Numbered from the stretch's first letter, positions 9,723-19,286 are shown. The stretch: DNA of 64,000 nt from Bacteroidales bacterium (GCA_017429685.1 JAFROL010000020.1:1-64000); one strand, 5' to 3'. Made by a program: numbers and translations. The notes: generated from the sequence alone by a model not told the origin.

Positions 9723-10901
9723 ATGATGATGTCGCGACGACGTATTATACTAACAGTGACCAATGACCTTGTCACCGACCAGCGAGTCCATCGCAGCTGT
9801 ATGGCTTTGGCCGAAGCTGGGTATGATGTGACGCTCGTGGGGCGGCGCCTGCCGGAGAGTGTCGCCGTGCAACGGCCTTACCGTACGGTGCGTATGCGTC
9901 TTTTGTTTCGTCGCAAGGCGGTTTTCTATGCCGAATACAATTGTCGTCTGTTTTTCAGGCTTTTGTTCACTGGTGCCGATGCATTCTATGCCAACGATAC
10001 CGACACGCTGCCTGCCGTATGGCTTGCTGCGCGGCTGCGTCGCAAACCGCTTTTTTTCGATGCTCACGAGATGTTCCCCGAGGTGCCCGAGCTTGTGGGG
10101 CGCCCCCGTGTAAAAAGGGTTTGGACAAGGGTAGAGGACTTTCTTTTCCCAAAACTGCGACGTCCGGGGTGTGCTGCTGTTACGGTGTGCCAGTCGATTG
10201 CTGACATCTATCGTGAACGCTACGGCTTGGAAATGAAGGTCGTGCGCAATGTGCCTATGACATTCCCCACAGCTGGCGGCGATGCGTCGAAGTTGTTGTC
10301 GTCGGTTCCTGAAGGACGCCGCATCCTGTTGTATCAGGGTGCCGTGAATCTGGGTCGTGGTATTGAGTGGATGATGGATGCAATGCGCTATCTTCCTGAA
10401 TGCGAGTTTGTTGTTGCAGGAACAGGCGATGTCTACGACGATTTGCGCAAGCGTGCCGAGGGGACTGACAATGTGCTTTTCCTGGGGCGTGTGGAGCCCG
10501 AGGTGCTTCGCGCTCTCACTCCGATGGCCAGTCTCGGCATTTCGCTGCTCGAAAACCGTGGTCTCAACTACTACTATTCGCTGCCTAACCGATTGGCAGA
10601 CTTTGTTCAGGCCGGAGTGCCTGTACTGGCAACTGATTTTCCTGAAATACATCGTGTTGTCGAGAATTTTGGCATCGGAACGCTGGTGCCTCCTGCGCCG
10701 TTCGATGCTGCGAAAGGGCTCTCTGAGCCTCCCGATCCGGAGCAACTGGCACGGACGGTAAAGGAAACTCTGGAGTTTTGGGATGCCTTACCTGCCGACG
10801 AGCGTGCCAGACGTTTTGCGAGCGCAGCCTCGGAACTGTCGTTCGAAAACGACAAAAAAACACTTTTGTCTGCCGTTGATACAATATTTATCGGTCGCTG
10901 A
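9723..10901 (+). CDS. GT4-type glycosyltransferase
   Basis: The protein has 392 residues and a GT-B fold, with the N-terminal motif TVTNDLVTDQRVHRSC, DTLPAVWLAARLRRKPLFFD, and a glycosyltransferase group 1 C-terminal half (LLYQGAVNLGRGIEWMMDAM, then LGISLLENRG). No signal peptide is present. Three successive ATGs (9723, 9726, 9729) are candidate starts. The in-frame ATG at 9681 is rejected because it lies upstream of the promoter at 9691-9698. The acceptor sugar is unknown. It is divergent from topA and followed by lepB, which has its own promoter. Confidence 0.87.
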   Translation: MMMSRRRIILTVTNDLVTDQRVHRSCMALAEAGYDVTLVGRRLPESVAVQRPYRTVRMRLLFRRKAVFYAEYNCRLFFRLLFTGADAFYANDTDTLPAVWLAARLRRKPLFFDAHEMFPEVPELVGRPRVKRVWTRVEDFLFPKLRRPGCAAVTVCQSIADIYRERYGLEMKVVRNVPMTFPTAGGDASKLLSSVPEGRRILLYQGAVNLGRGIEWMMDAMRYLPECEFVVAGTGDVYDDLRKRAEGTDNVLFLGRVEPEVLRALTPMASLGISLLENRGLNYYYSLPNRLADFVQAGVPVLATDFPEIHRVVENFGIGTLVPPAPFDAAKGLSEPPDPEQLARTVKETLEFWDALPADERARRFASAASELSFENDKKTLLSAVDTIFIGR

Positions 10902-10909
10902 CGTTTTAG

Positions 10910-10917
10910 TATTTTTG
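10910..10917 (+). promoter_or_regulatory. Bacteroidota -7 promoter element of lepB
   Basis: TATTTTTG fits TAnnTTTG, starting nine bases after the glycosyltransferase stop and leaving a 5' leader of about 60 bases before the lepB ATG. Confidence 0.6.
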
Positions 10918-10984
10918 ATTGATGAATTTCGAGTTAAAAATTAACAGAGTCTATAACCCTTAAACATAATAACATCAAAACATA

Positions 10985-12799
10985 ATGCTTTACAATCTAT
11001 TTGCCCTGATTTACATTATTGGTCCTTTTTTTGGACTTTGGTTTGTGTTCAAGAAAGCCGGTGTTGCTCCGTGGAAAGCTATTGTACCCGTCTATAACAT
11101 TATTCTATGGATAAAAGTGTGCGGCAAAAACTGGAAATGGTATATCTATTTCCTGATTCCTGCCATCAACATTTTCACTTTCCTTATGTTGGTTGTCGAG
11201 ACCGCCAAGGTCTTCAACCGCCACAACTTCTGGGAGCAAACGTTGGCGGTGCTTTTCCCGTTTGTCTATATGCCCTATCTGGGACTGAGCAAGTTGCAGT
11301 ATAATGACCCGACGGGTAAGAAGGAGAAAAAATACTCCAACGCCCGCGAATGGGCTGACGCCATAGTTTTTGCGCTGATTGCCGCAGTGTTGATTAGGGG
11401 TATGTGCCTTGAGTTCTACAAAATCCCCTCGTCGTCGATGGAGAAATCGCTCCTGGTCGGCGACTATTTGATGGTGAGCAAGATGGACTACGGCCCTCGT
11501 GCAGCCATCACCCCGTTGTCGTTCCCGTTGGTACACAACGTGTTGCCGTTTTCGGACGGCCAGCGGGAGTCGTACCTCAAATGGATACGGATGCCCTATC
11601 ACCGTTATCCTGGCTTGCGTGGTGTGCACCGCTTCGACGCCACGGTGTTCAATTTCCCTGACGGCGACACGGTTTGCACTGCTTTCCAGAGCAATCGCTC
11701 GTATCACGACCTTGTTCGCGAATATGGCCGCGAGACAGTCCACAGCAACAAGAGCGTTTTCGGAAACATAGTGGTGCGCCCGGTCGACAAGCGCGAGAAT
11801 TTCATCAAGCGTTGCATCGGCCTGCCGGGCGAGACGCTCGAGATAAAAGACCAATGTGTCCACATTAACGGTTCGGCGATCGAAAATCCTAAGAATCTGG
11901 AGTTTACCTATGCCGTGAGGATGTCGGAAAGCCTCGACGACTATGTGACGTCGATGGTGCAGATAGGTGCGTTTGGAGGCGATCCGGTTGCCGGTAAAAT
12001 CCAGAAAGACGAAAGCTATTTTGCTTCGATAGGCATATCGCAGGAGGACTGCAGCAACGCGCTCGGCTACTACCGCTATCTTTTCCTGAACGACGCCCAG
12101 ATTGCGCTGGCCTGTCGCTACAGCGAGTATGTCACTGTCGAAAAGATGGGCTATATGCGTGCCGACAGCTGCCATCTTGTCCGCCTGACGCCGGCATACA
12201 AACTCGTTTACCGCAACGGTAGCGAGATGGCCGTCAACGACGCAATGGTCCGACTGATGGACGAGCTCCAGTCGGCGGGAGTTTCGCAGCACGACATTGA
12301 CGAAATGGGAATGATCTACACGCTTCCCCTTACCGACGAGATGTACTATACGTTGAAAAACAGCGACCGTGTTGCCGAAGTGATGCCCCTGTCGATACAG
12401 AAAGGTTTTTCCGGTCGCAAACTCTTCCCGCACGACGCGCGATATGACTGGACTGTCGACAATTTCGGTCCGGTAACCATTCCAGCCAAGGGGACGACAG
12501 TGGAGCTGACGGAGCAAAACCTGCCGTTGTACCGTCGAGTCATCGAAGTGTTTGAGGGCAACAGCCTCGAGGTCCGCGACGGCCGGATTTTCATCAACGG
12601 CAGCGAGACGAACCGTTACACCTTCAAGATGGACTACTACTGGATGATGGGAGACAACCGCCACAACAGCGCCGACAGCCGCTATTGGGGTTTTGTGCCT
12701 GAGGATCACTTGGTAGGTCGCGGCTCGATGATTGTCTTTTCGAAAGACAAGGACAAGGGCAATATACGCTGGAACCGCATTTTCAAGTCCAAGCTGTGA
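10985..12799 (+). CDS. lepB: signal peptidase I with large central insertion
   Basis: LepB cleaves signal peptides from exported proteins at the outer face of the inner membrane. The protein has 604 residues, far longer than the 250-330 of most LepB proteins. An extra N-terminal membrane region (about residues 1-110) resembles small DUF5684-type membrane proteins. The catalytic Ser lies in IPSSSMEKSLLVGDYL (near 149), the catalytic Lys region is FIKRCIGLPGE (near 274), and the last conserved box is MGDNRHNSADSRYWG (near 554). About 220 residues of unrecognised sequence separate the last two boxes. Such long forms are known in Bacteroidota. A strong terminator follows. Confidence 0.92.
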   Translation: MLYNLFALIYIIGPFFGLWFVFKKAGVAPWKAIVPVYNIILWIKVCGKNWKWYIYFLIPAINIFTFLMLVVETAKVFNRHNFWEQTLAVLFPFVYMPYLGLSKLQYNDPTGKKEKKYSNAREWADAIVFALIAAVLIRGMCLEFYKIPSSSMEKSLLVGDYLMVSKMDYGPRAAITPLSFPLVHNVLPFSDGQRESYLKWIRMPYHRYPGLRGVHRFDATVFNFPDGDTVCTAFQSNRSYHDLVREYGRETVHSNKSVFGNIVVRPVDKRENFIKRCIGLPGETLEIKDQCVHINGSAIENPKNLEFTYAVRMSESLDDYVTSMVQIGAFGGDPVAGKIQKDESYFASIGISQEDCSNALGYYRYLFLNDAQIALACRYSEYVTVEKMGYMRADSCHLVRLTPAYKLVYRNGSEMAVNDAMVRLMDELQSAGVSQHDIDEMGMIYTLPLTDEMYYTLKNSDRVAEVMPLSIQKGFSGRKLFPHDARYDWTVDNFGPVTIPAKGTTVELTEQNLPLYRRVIEVFEGNSLEVRDGRIFINGSETNRYTFKMDYYWMMGDNRHNSADSRYWGFVPEDHLVGRGSMIVFSKDKDKGNIRWNRIFKSKL

Positions 12800-12825
12800 T
12801 GCTTCGGCGACTTTCGACCAATATG

Positions 12826-12863
12826 CAACAACCCCTTCCCATCGTTCGGGAAGGGGTTGTTTG
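12826..12863 (+). terminator. intrinsic terminator after lepB
   Basis: The perfect stem AACAACCCCTTCCC / GGGAAGGGGTTGTT has a 7-base loop, followed by TGTTAAT. It starts 27 bases after the lepB stop. Confidence 0.85.
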
Positions 12864-12993
12864 TTAATATTTCGGGATGGAATAGCGCCGTAAGCCCTTG
12901 ATTAAACACTTATTGTACCCTCGCGGTAATTTCGTCCACGGTTTGACGACAAATCGGCTATGCATTTGAGAAAGGATTCAGAGGTCTCTGCTT

Positions 12994-13099
12994 AGCCTTT
13001 TTGCACACCTTTTTTACTCAGTTCTTATATCGTTCTTATATTCGCAATATAAGAACGATATAAGAACTGAATAAAAAAGGTATGAAAAAATGTGAGGCG
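12994..13099 (+). repeat. palindromic repeat element, copy 2
   Basis: The core palindrome (13018-13070) has the loop ATTCGCAAT and a perfect pair of duplicated GTTCTTATAT arms. The outer arms pair as ACCTTTTTT with AAAAAAGGT and GCC with GGC. It lies in the 556-base gap between the convergent lepB and oxidoreductase genes. Apart from the lepB terminator, this element and the array at 13100-13355, I see nothing else in the gap. Confidence 0.88.
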
Positions 13100-13355
13100 G
13101 GAGAGCGGAAAGCGGAAAACGGAAAGCGGAAAGCGGAGAACGGAGAACGGAGAACGGAGAGCGGAAAGCGGAGAGCGGAAAACGGAAAGCGGAAAAAGGG
13201 AAAATAAGGGATAATTCGTATTGTCCTTTAACTTCCCTTTAACTTCCCTTTTAACTTCCCTTAACTTCCCTTAACTTCCCTTAACTTCCCTTTTTACTTC
13301 CCTTTAACTTCCCTATAACTTCCCTTTAACTTCCCTTAACTTCCTTTTAAGCTCC
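13100..13355. repeat. two tandem arrays: GCGGAAA units then TTAACTTCCC units
   Basis: From about 13103 to 13197 are GCGGAAAGCGGAAAACGGA-type units. From about 13222 to 13350 are roughly a dozen units of CTTTAACTTCC / CTTAACTTCC with small length changes in the T and C runs. The second array stops right at the 3' end of the minus-strand oxidoreductase gene. There are no unique spacers, so this is not a CRISPR array. Confidence 0.88.
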
Positions 13356-15662
13356 CTATTTCTCCTGGAGCGATTTGATGATGGCTTTTGCTGCCTGGCG
13401 GCCGGCACCCATAGCAAGGATGACGGTTGCGGCACCGCTTACGGCATCGCCACCGGCAAAGACCATCGGTCTGGAAGTCTGTCCGTTGTCGTCGGTGATG
13501 ATGCCACCCCAACTTTGGGTGTCGAGACCCGGGGTGGTGCTTTTGATAAGCGGATTAGGGCTTGTGCCAAGAGCGATGACGATGTTGTCGAGCTCGATGT
13601 CGAATTCGCTGTCGGGGATGGTGGTGAAACGACGTCGTCCCGAAGCGTCGGGCTGGCCCATTTCCATACGCACGAGCCGTGCTCCGGCGACGTTGCCTTT
13701 GCCGTCGTCGAGGATGGCGACGGGGTTGCATTGGAACAGGAACTGGATGCCTTCCTCTTTGGCGTGATGCACTTCTTCTTTGCGTGCCGGCATATCTTCT
13801 TCGCCGCGACGGTAGATGACCGTCACTTCGCAGCCCAGGCGTCGTGCTGTGCGTGCGGCGTCCATTGCGACGTTGCCGCCACCGACGATGGCGACTTTGT
13901 GGCCGAGGAGGATCGGGGTGTCGTAGTTGGTGTCGTAGCCGTGCATCAGGTTGGTTCGCGTAAGCAGTTCGTTGGCGGAGAGCACGCCGACGAGTGTTTC
14001 GCCGGGAATGCCCATAAATTTGGGCAGTCCGGCACCGGAGGCGATGTATACGGCGTTGAAGCCCTGATGGTTGAAGAGGTCGTCGACGGTGACCGACTTG
14101 CCGACGATGACGTTGGTGTATATCTTGACGCCGAGTTGCTTGAGGTTTTCGATTTCGGGCGCCACGACGCGCTGTTTCGGCAGTCGGAATTCGGGTATGC
14201 CGTAGACGAGCACGCCGCCGGGATGGTGGAGAGCCTCGAAGATGGTGACGTCGATTCCTGCTTTGGCGAGGTCGCCGGCACAGGCCAGTCCGGAAGGACC
14301 GCTGCCGATGATGGCGACTTTGTGTCGAGAGGTGTCCTGTGAGGGGTCGGCGCTGGTGCTTTTTGGAGTTTCCGCATCGCTGTTTTCGGCTTCGGACTTT
14401 TTGTTTTCGCGGTTCCAGTCGGCGACGTAGCGTTCGAGTGCCCCGATGGCTATGGGCTGGCTTTTGTGGCCGAGGATGCAGGCGCCTTCGCACTGTGTCT
14501 CTTGCGGGCATACGCGTCCACATACGGCAGGTAGTGTGGAGTCTTTGGCGATGATGCGTCCGGCTTCGGCAATGTCGTTGTTTTTGACGGCGGCAATGAA
14601 TGACGGGATGTCGATGCTGACGGGGCACTGGGAGACGCAGAGCGGTTTCTTGCAGTTGAGGCATCGTGAGGCTTCGACCAGGGCCTGCTTGTGGTTGAGG
14701 CCGTAAGAGACTTCGTCGAAATTGTGGATGCGTTGCTGCGGGTCTTGCTCGGCGGGTTTTTGCCGCATAGGCTTTTCTTGGCCAGCAGTGGCGGCTTCGA
14801 CGGCGTCGGCAAGGTTGCAGCGGTGTGTGCCGTCGGTTGTGGCGATGCGGTATTTGCGGGCATCGGGACGTGCCAGACGGCTCATAGCCTCGTCGAAGTT
14901 GACTTTGTGTCCGTCGAATTCGGGGCCGTCGACGCAGGTGAACTTGACCTCGTCGCCCACGGTGACGCGGCAGGCACCGCACATACCGGTTCCGTCGACC
15001 ATCATTGAGTTGAGCGACACGATTGTCGGCAGATTGTATTGTTTGGTGAGCAGCGATACGAATTTCATCATCGGAAGGGGTCCGATTGCCACACAGCAGT
15101 CGTAATGGTTGCCGTCCTCGATGAGCTGTCGGATTTTGTCTGTCACAAGACCTTTTTGGCCATAGGAGCCGTCGTCGGTCATAATGTAGAGATGCTGGCA
15201 GACGGATTTCATACGGTCTTCAAAAAAGATGAAGTCTTTGCTTCGTGCACCTATGACAATGTCGGAGTAGAGTCCGAACCGGTAGGCCCATTTGGCCTGC
15301 GGATAGACGGGTGCTGTCCCCACACCGCCGGCGACGAAGAGGATGCGCAGATTGGGGTTTTTCTCGAAAAGGTCTAGCACTTCGGCTGAACGTCCGAGTG
15401 GGCCTACGATGGTGAAGAGGCTGTCGCCCTGCGACATATCGGCCAGAATGCGTGTGGATTCACCTACAATCTGGAAGACGATGGTGACGGTGCCCTGTTC
15501 GTGGTCGATGTCGCAGATGGTCAGTGGAATGCGTTCGCCATTGGGGTGGGGTATGACAATGAGGAACTGTCCGGGATGGCCGCTTTGTGCAATCCAGGGT
15601 GCTTCGACTTGTAGGAGTACTGTTGCCGGAGTGAGGATTTCTTTTTTGAGGATTTGGTACAT
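13356..15662 (-). CDS. fused NfnA/SudB-like and NfnB/SudA (GltD-like) oxidoreductase
   Basis: The 768-residue protein joins two flavoprotein subunits that are separate genes in many bacteria. Residues 1-280 are a ferredoxin-NADP reductase-like module (FAD and NAD domains) with a [2Fe-2S] motif in GTGMCGACRVTVGD and a third Cys in FTCVDGPEFDGH. The rest is a GltD-like module: cysteine-rich 4Fe-4S region (CLNCKKPLCVSQCP), then FAD binding (IGSGPSGLACAGDLAKAG) and NADPH binding (IVGGGNVAMDAARTA). Possible roles are NADH-dependent ferredoxin:NADP+ transhydrogenation (Nfn), sulfide dehydrogenase, or glutamate synthase small subunit. No large glutamate synthase subunit is adjacent. The fusion is common in Bacteroidota annotations. 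Confidence 0.88.
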   Translation of the reverse strand: MYQILKKEILTPATVLLQVEAPWIAQSGHPGQFLIVIPHPNGERIPLTICDIDHEQGTVTIVFQIVGESTRILADMSQGDSLFTIVGPLGRSAEVLDLFEKNPNLRILFVAGGVGTAPVYPQAKWAYRFGLYSDIVIGARSKDFIFFEDRMKSVCQHLYIMTDDGSYGQKGLVTDKIRQLIEDGNHYDCCVAIGPLPMMKFVSLLTKQYNLPTIVSLNSMMVDGTGMCGACRVTVGDEVKFTCVDGPEFDGHKVNFDEAMSRLARPDARKYRIATTDGTHRCNLADAVEAATAGQEKPMRQKPAEQDPQQRIHNFDEVSYGLNHKQALVEASRCLNCKKPLCVSQCPVSIDIPSFIAAVKNNDIAEAGRIIAKDSTLPAVCGRVCPQETQCEGACILGHKSQPIAIGALERYVADWNRENKKSEAENSDAETPKSTSADPSQDTSRHKVAIIGSGPSGLACAGDLAKAGIDVTIFEALHHPGGVLVYGIPEFRLPKQRVVAPEIENLKQLGVKIYTNVIVGKSVTVDDLFNHQGFNAVYIASGAGLPKFMGIPGETLVGVLSANELLTRTNLMHGYDTNYDTPILLGHKVAIVGGGNVAMDAARTARRLGCEVTVIYRRGEEDMPARKEEVHHAKEEGIQFLFQCNPVAILDDGKGNVAGARLVRMEMGQPDASGRRRFTTIPDSEFDIELDNIVIALGTSPNPLIKSTTPGLDTQSWGGIITDDNGQTSRPMVFAGGDAVSGAATVILAMGAGRQAAKAIIKSLQEK

Positions 15663-15663
15663 T

Positions 15664-15800
15664 GTTATTGCGTTATTGTGATGGTGTGATTGCGTTATTG
15701 TGTTATTGCGTTATTGTGTTATTTTCGCATTTTCGCAGGCGAGGCGCCTGCGTAGCAGATTTGCGTTTTCCGCTTTCCGCTCTTCTGGTCGCTCATCGCT
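15664..15800. repeat. composite array with hairpin between coaE and oxidoreductase
   Basis: GTTATTGTGTTATTGC units occupy about 15664-15725. A perfect hairpin with 8-bp stem CGCAGGCG / CGCCTGCG (15734-15752) follows and may terminate coaE transcription. A short GCGTTTTCCGCTTTCCGC stretch, the reverse complement of the GCGGAAA unit, then leads up to the coaE stop. Confidence 0.75.
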
Positions 15801-16382
15801 TTATAATTGTCGGATAAGTCTGTCGGTAAATGCCACTTGGCGCTGTCGCGGGTTGCCTTCGTAGTTCAGGATTACGTAGTCGGCGCGGTCCATCTTTTCT
15901 TCGGCAGATATTTGGTTGCGCATACGTGCCTCGATGGCGTCGCGCGTGGTGCGGTCGCGCAGTTGCAGTCTGCGCATCCGCTCCTCTTTCTCCAGATAAA
16001 CGGCAATGATGGCATCGAGGTGTTGGTCCAGGTTGTACTCGAAAATGATTGCCGATTCGAGGATGACGTATGGCGCCTGCTGCTGCGAGGCCCATTCCTT
16101 GAATTCGGCCATTACTCGAGGGTGGATCAGGCTGTTGAGCTGGAGCAGTTTCTGCCTGTCGTTGAAGACGATGGATGCCAGTGACTGCTTGTCGACATTG
16201 CCGTCGGCATCGAAAGGCTTGTCGCCGAAAATGGCGTGGAGGTTGTCGAGGAACGTCCGGTCGGTATAGTAGGAGGCCGCCCTTTTGTCAGCGATGAAGC
16301 AGGGCACGCCGATTTTTTCGAATTCCTGGAGAACGGTGGTTTTGCCGCAGCCAATGCCACCGGTAAGACCTACGAGTTTCAT
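15801..16382 (-). CDS. coaE: dephospho-CoA kinase
   Basis: CoaE phosphorylates the 3'-hydroxyl of dephospho-CoA with ATP, the last step of coenzyme A synthesis. The 193-residue length is normal. The P-loop GLTGGIGCGKTT is at residues 5-16 and the nucleotide-monophosphate-kinase-like lid contains RNQISAEEKMDRAD. The start at 16382 is set by the P-loop at its family position and by a 4-base ATGA overlap with the upstream YbbR gene. The open frame continues further upstream but only inside that gene. It is the last gene of the leuS-to-coaE run. Confidence 0.95.
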   Translation of the reverse strand: MKLVGLTGGIGCGKTTVLQEFEKIGVPCFIADKRAASYYTDRTFLDNLHAIFGDKPFDADGNVDKQSLASIVFNDRQKLLQLNSLIHPRVMAEFKEWASQQQAPYVILESAIIFEYNLDQHLDAIIAVYLEKEERMRRLQLRDRTTRDAIEARMRNQISAEEKMDRADYVILNYEGNPRQRQVAFTDRLIRQL

Positions 16383-17347
16383 TTTATGATGATGTATTGG
16401 ACCCTTTCGGGGCTGATGGATTTGATGCGCACATAGGAGGGGAACTGCGTCACGACGGGGACAAGATGGCTGCTGGAGTCGTTGGCAGGCTTGGCCGATA
16501 CGGCAAAATCGTCGGCCGCGATGTTGGCATAGAGCTTGCGCGGCACCAGGCATTTGACGGTGACAGTGGAGGGGTAGAGCTGTACGCGCTTGACGTTGTC
16601 GGCCGAAAAAGAGACAGGCAGTGAGATGGTTTTCTCGATGAAGGTCTCTACGGGGAGATAGATGTCGATACTTTCGGTCGAAGGATGCAGGTCGGGATAT
16701 TTTTCCCAAATGGGTTCGAGCCGTACTCGGTATTTGCCGCTCATACGGATATGCTTGAGCGTTTGCGGTTGCGCGCGTAGCTCGTCGACTTTTTCGAGCG
16801 AGGCGTGGCTGCCGTACAGGAATACTGTGTCGGGCATAAGCCGCGGCTCGCCGCAGAGTCCGTTCATTCCGTCGAAGAGGAATTCAACATTGTCTATGTT
16901 CGGGACGAACGCCTTGCTTTCGCGGAGCGCCATAGCGAGCGAGATGGTACTGTTGACGATTTTGAATGCCGACACCCCCTGGTTGTCTATCTGGTTGCGG
17001 ACGATGTCGACGATTTCCTCTGTGTCGAGCGACACTTTGACGTTGTCGTTCTGTCCTTCAATCTGTTTGGCTACGCTGACGTGGATGGTCTTGTTTTTCC
17101 GGACGCTGCGTCGAAGGGCGTTGAACCCGTTGCTGGTGATGTCGACAACGAGAGTGCTGTCGGCAGACGTTACGGCATAGCGGTTGTAGTCGATGCCGTC
17201 GAGAGCGAGTCGGTATTGCTCACGAAAAGTCTTTTGTTCGGACATAGCAGAGACAAGCCAGATAGCGGAGATCGCTATCAGCGAGAAAAAGAAGGCCCGC
17301 GACTGTCGGATGCGTTGCCACAGGCCCTTGGTCTCTTTGTTGTCCAT
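16379..17347 (-). CDS. YbbR-like (CdaR family) membrane protein
   Basis: The 322-residue protein has one N-terminal transmembrane segment (about residues 17-35, AFFFSLIAISAIWLVSAMS) followed by an extracytoplasmic region of YbbR-type beta repeats. In Firmicutes the relative CdaR regulates the diadenylate cyclase CdaA. No cyclase gene is next to it here, and its role in Bacteroidota is not established. It overlaps coaE by 4 bases, and this YbbR-coaE pairing fits the conserved operon order I know from Bacteroidales. Confidence 0.82.
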   Translation of the reverse strand: MDNKETKGLWQRIRQSRAFFFSLIAISAIWLVSAMSEQKTFREQYRLALDGIDYNRYAVTSADSTLVVDITSNGFNALRRSVRKNKTIHVSVAKQIEGQNDNVKVSLDTEEIVDIVRNQIDNQGVSAFKIVNSTISLAMALRESKAFVPNIDNVEFLFDGMNGLCGEPRLMPDTVFLYGSHASLEKVDELRAQPQTLKHIRMSGKYRVRLEPIWEKYPDLHPSTESIDIYLPVETFIEKTISLPVSFSADNVKRVQLYPSTVTVKCLVPRKLYANIAADDFAVSAKPANDSSSHLVPVVTQFPSYVRIKSISPERVQYIIIK

Positions 17348-17404
17348 CGTCGTTGAATGTAAGTTCTACGATAGTAAGCTGTTACGGTGGCTCGTTTGAA
17401 GTGT

Positions 17405-17734
17405 TTATTTTTTCTCTTCTACGGCATCGTTGTTGCTGGCAAGAGCTTGGATAAAGCTTTTCTCGACAGTCATAATGACGCCGTTGGCCACTTCCACCTC
17501 GACGGTTGTGTCGTTGATGGAATGCACTTTACCATAGATACCGCCCGAAAAGACGACGCGGTCGCCCTTCTTGAGCTGTTCGCGCATCTTGGCTTCTTCT
17601 TTGGCTTTTTTGTTTTGTGGGCGAATCATAAGCAGCCACATAACGACAAAAAGAAGGATAATCATAATGAGGCCGCTGCCGCCTGCGCCACTGGGGGCTC
17701 CCTGTGCTTGGAGCATTACAAAAAGGATGTTCAT
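17405..17734 (-). CDS. yajC: preprotein translocase subunit YajC
   Basis: YajC is the small accessory subunit associated with the SecDF part of the Sec translocon. The 109-residue protein has a Gly/Ala-rich N-terminus, one transmembrane helix (IMIILLFVVMWLLMI), the signature RPQNKKAKEE at the membrane border, and a cytosolic tail beginning LKKGDRVVFSGGIYGKV. Length and layout match the family. It lies between the DUF1573 lipoprotein and YbbR genes on the same strand, with about 60 and 100 bases of spacing. Confidence 0.93.
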   Translation of the reverse strand: MNILFVMLQAQGAPSGAGGSGLIMIILLFVVMWLLMIRPQNKKAKEEAKMREQLKKGDRVVFSGGIYGKVHSINDTTVEVEVANGVIMTVEKSFIQALASNNDAVEEKK

Positions 17735-17834
17735 TGTGTGATGGGTTTAAGTTTTTTTCGTTGATTTTTTATTCGTTTCGTTGGTACTTTGGAATGGTTT
17801 TCCGAAGTTAAAGTAGAGGTTTTAACAGCTTCGT

Positions 17835-18281
17835 TTATCTCACTGTTGCTGAAATACGGAGTCGTGTTCTGGCGGGTTGTGTGTTGGAAGCGACGACAAC
17901 CTCTTTGACTTGCTGTCCGGACATACCTTGCGACTTGAACGACACGGTGATGTATCCGGTTTTGCCGGGAGCAATACGCTCTTTAGGGTAGTCGGCCACG
18001 GTACATCCGCAGGAGGCGTCGCATCCGCTGATGATAAGGTCGGCATTGCCAGTGTTGGTGAATTTGAAACTGTAGGAAATCGTCTCGCCAGCCATCAGCT
18101 GTCCGAAGTCGTGCATATCGGTCTCGAAGACGATGCGGGGCATTTTCTGCGACTCGTCGTAGCCTTGTGCTGTGTTGGGATTCTTGATGATGTTGGCGTC
18201 GACGGTCTCGTTGCTGCCACTGTTGCAGGCGGCCAAAATAAGCGTGGCCATTAGGAGTGTGAGTGTAACTTTGTGTCTCAT
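17835..18281 (-). CDS. DUF1573 lipoprotein
   Basis: The 148-residue protein has a lipoprotein signal peptide (lipobox LAAC, Cys near residue 19). The DUF1573 domain follows: DFGQLMAGETISYSFKFTN, then GCDASCGCTVADYP and GKTGYITVSFKSQG. This is an immunoglobulin-like beta fold found by the dozen in Bacteroidota and of unknown function. The Cys-rich GCDASCGCT segment is conserved in the family. It sits 9 bases after nusB and is most likely co-transcribed with it. Confidence 0.87.
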   Translation of the reverse strand: MRHKVTLTLLMATLILAACNSGSNETVDANIIKNPNTAQGYDESQKMPRIVFETDMHDFGQLMAGETISYSFKFTNTGNADLIISGCDASCGCTVADYPKERIAPGKTGYITVSFKSQGMSGQQVKEVVVASNTQPARTRLRISATVR

Positions 18282-18290
18282 TTCTATAGG

Positions 18291-19286
18291 CTATTTGGTG
18301 TCGTTGGCGTCAAGGTTTTCCAAAGTGGGGTCGTACAGGCCGCGTTCGTCTTTCTCGATTTTTCCGGCCACACGCAGTTCTATGAGCATTTTGTCGAGAA
18401 TGCCGTTGATGAAAAGTTTGCTTTTCTCGGTGGAGAATTCTTTGGCAAGCTCTATGTATTCGTCGACGGTGACGCGCTCGGGGATTGAGGGGCAGCAGGT
18501 GAATTCCGTCACGGCCATATTGATGAGGAGTATGTCCATCAGGGCCACGCGTTCCAGCTCCCAGTTCTGCAGGTGCTTGCGGATCATCGGCTCGACGTCG
18601 TCGATGTGGTTGAATGTGTCGACAATCAGTTTTCGGGCAAAGTCGTAGTCGTTCAAGTCCTTTTCGTTGCGCGCCTCGAACACTTGTGGGCATTTCATCG
18701 CCTCGTCCATCGACTCTTCGTCCAGTTCTTTGAGGAGCATAAAAACATATTGTGCCACTTGGTCGAAGTCGTCCTCCCATAGCAGGTCGCGGTCGAAGAT
18801 GATTTCCCTCAATGTCTCGTCGTTCATCAGATATTTGAATGCGGTGACGGCTATTTGCCGTTCGTCGCCGAAAGAGGGTTCGTGCAGCGCCACGTGCTCC
18901 TGGAACGGCCGTGAGGTCTTGAAAGTGTTGAAAATCTTGCGGAATATGTCGAAGTGGTTGCTCCAATCGATGTGCATCCGTTCGACTTTCTTTCGGTATT
19001 CGAACCCCTGCGACAGCTTGTCGACGAATGGATTCTGTGCCCATTTGTGCAGCAGTTCCAGTTCGTTGGCGTTTGGATTGAATTTCTGCGTCTCGTTTTC
19101 GTAAATGCGTTCGGCGGTAAATGTCAGCTGCGGCAGTGTGCTGAGCTGCAATATTCCCAAATCATTGAGACGTCCAACGTTATAGTCGAACATCTTGATC
19201 AACTCGTCGGACGATGTAACCTGTGAGGAGACACCGGCGTAGATTGTCTGAAGGGCTTTGGCCCTTAAAAAGTGTCTGCTTAGCAT
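18291..19286 (-). CDS. nusB: transcription antitermination protein NusB, long form
   Basis: NusB binds boxA RNA together with S10 and prevents premature termination of rRNA transcripts. The 331-residue protein is about twice the length of E. coli NusB. The NusB helical domain is recognisable in the C-terminal half ([19 protein letters not shown], then [19 protein letters not shown]). The N-terminus [18 protein letters not shown] resembles a NusB start, and the middle is an extension typical of Bacteroidota. It overlaps the 3' end of leuS by 7 bases. Confidence 0.92.
   Translation of the reverse strand: MLSRHFLRAKALQTIYAGVSSQVTSSDELIKMFDYNVGRLNDLGILQLSTLPQLTFTAERIYENETQKFNPNANELELLHKWAQNPFVDKLSQGFEYRKKVERMHIDWSNHFDIFRKIFNTFKTSRPFQEHVALHEPSFGDERQIAVTAFKYLMNDETLREIIFDRDLLWEDDFDQVAQYVFMLLKELDEESMDEAMKCPQVFEARNEKDLNDYDFARKLIVDTFNHIDDVEPMIRKHLQNWELERVALMDILLINMAVTEFTCCPSIPERVTVDEYIELAKEFSTEKSKLFINGILDKMLIELRVAGKIEKDERGLYDPTLENLDANDTK

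Noticed and set aside
13103..13350. Possible CRISPR array
   Set aside because: Units follow each other directly, without unique spacers of constant length, and no cas genes are near.
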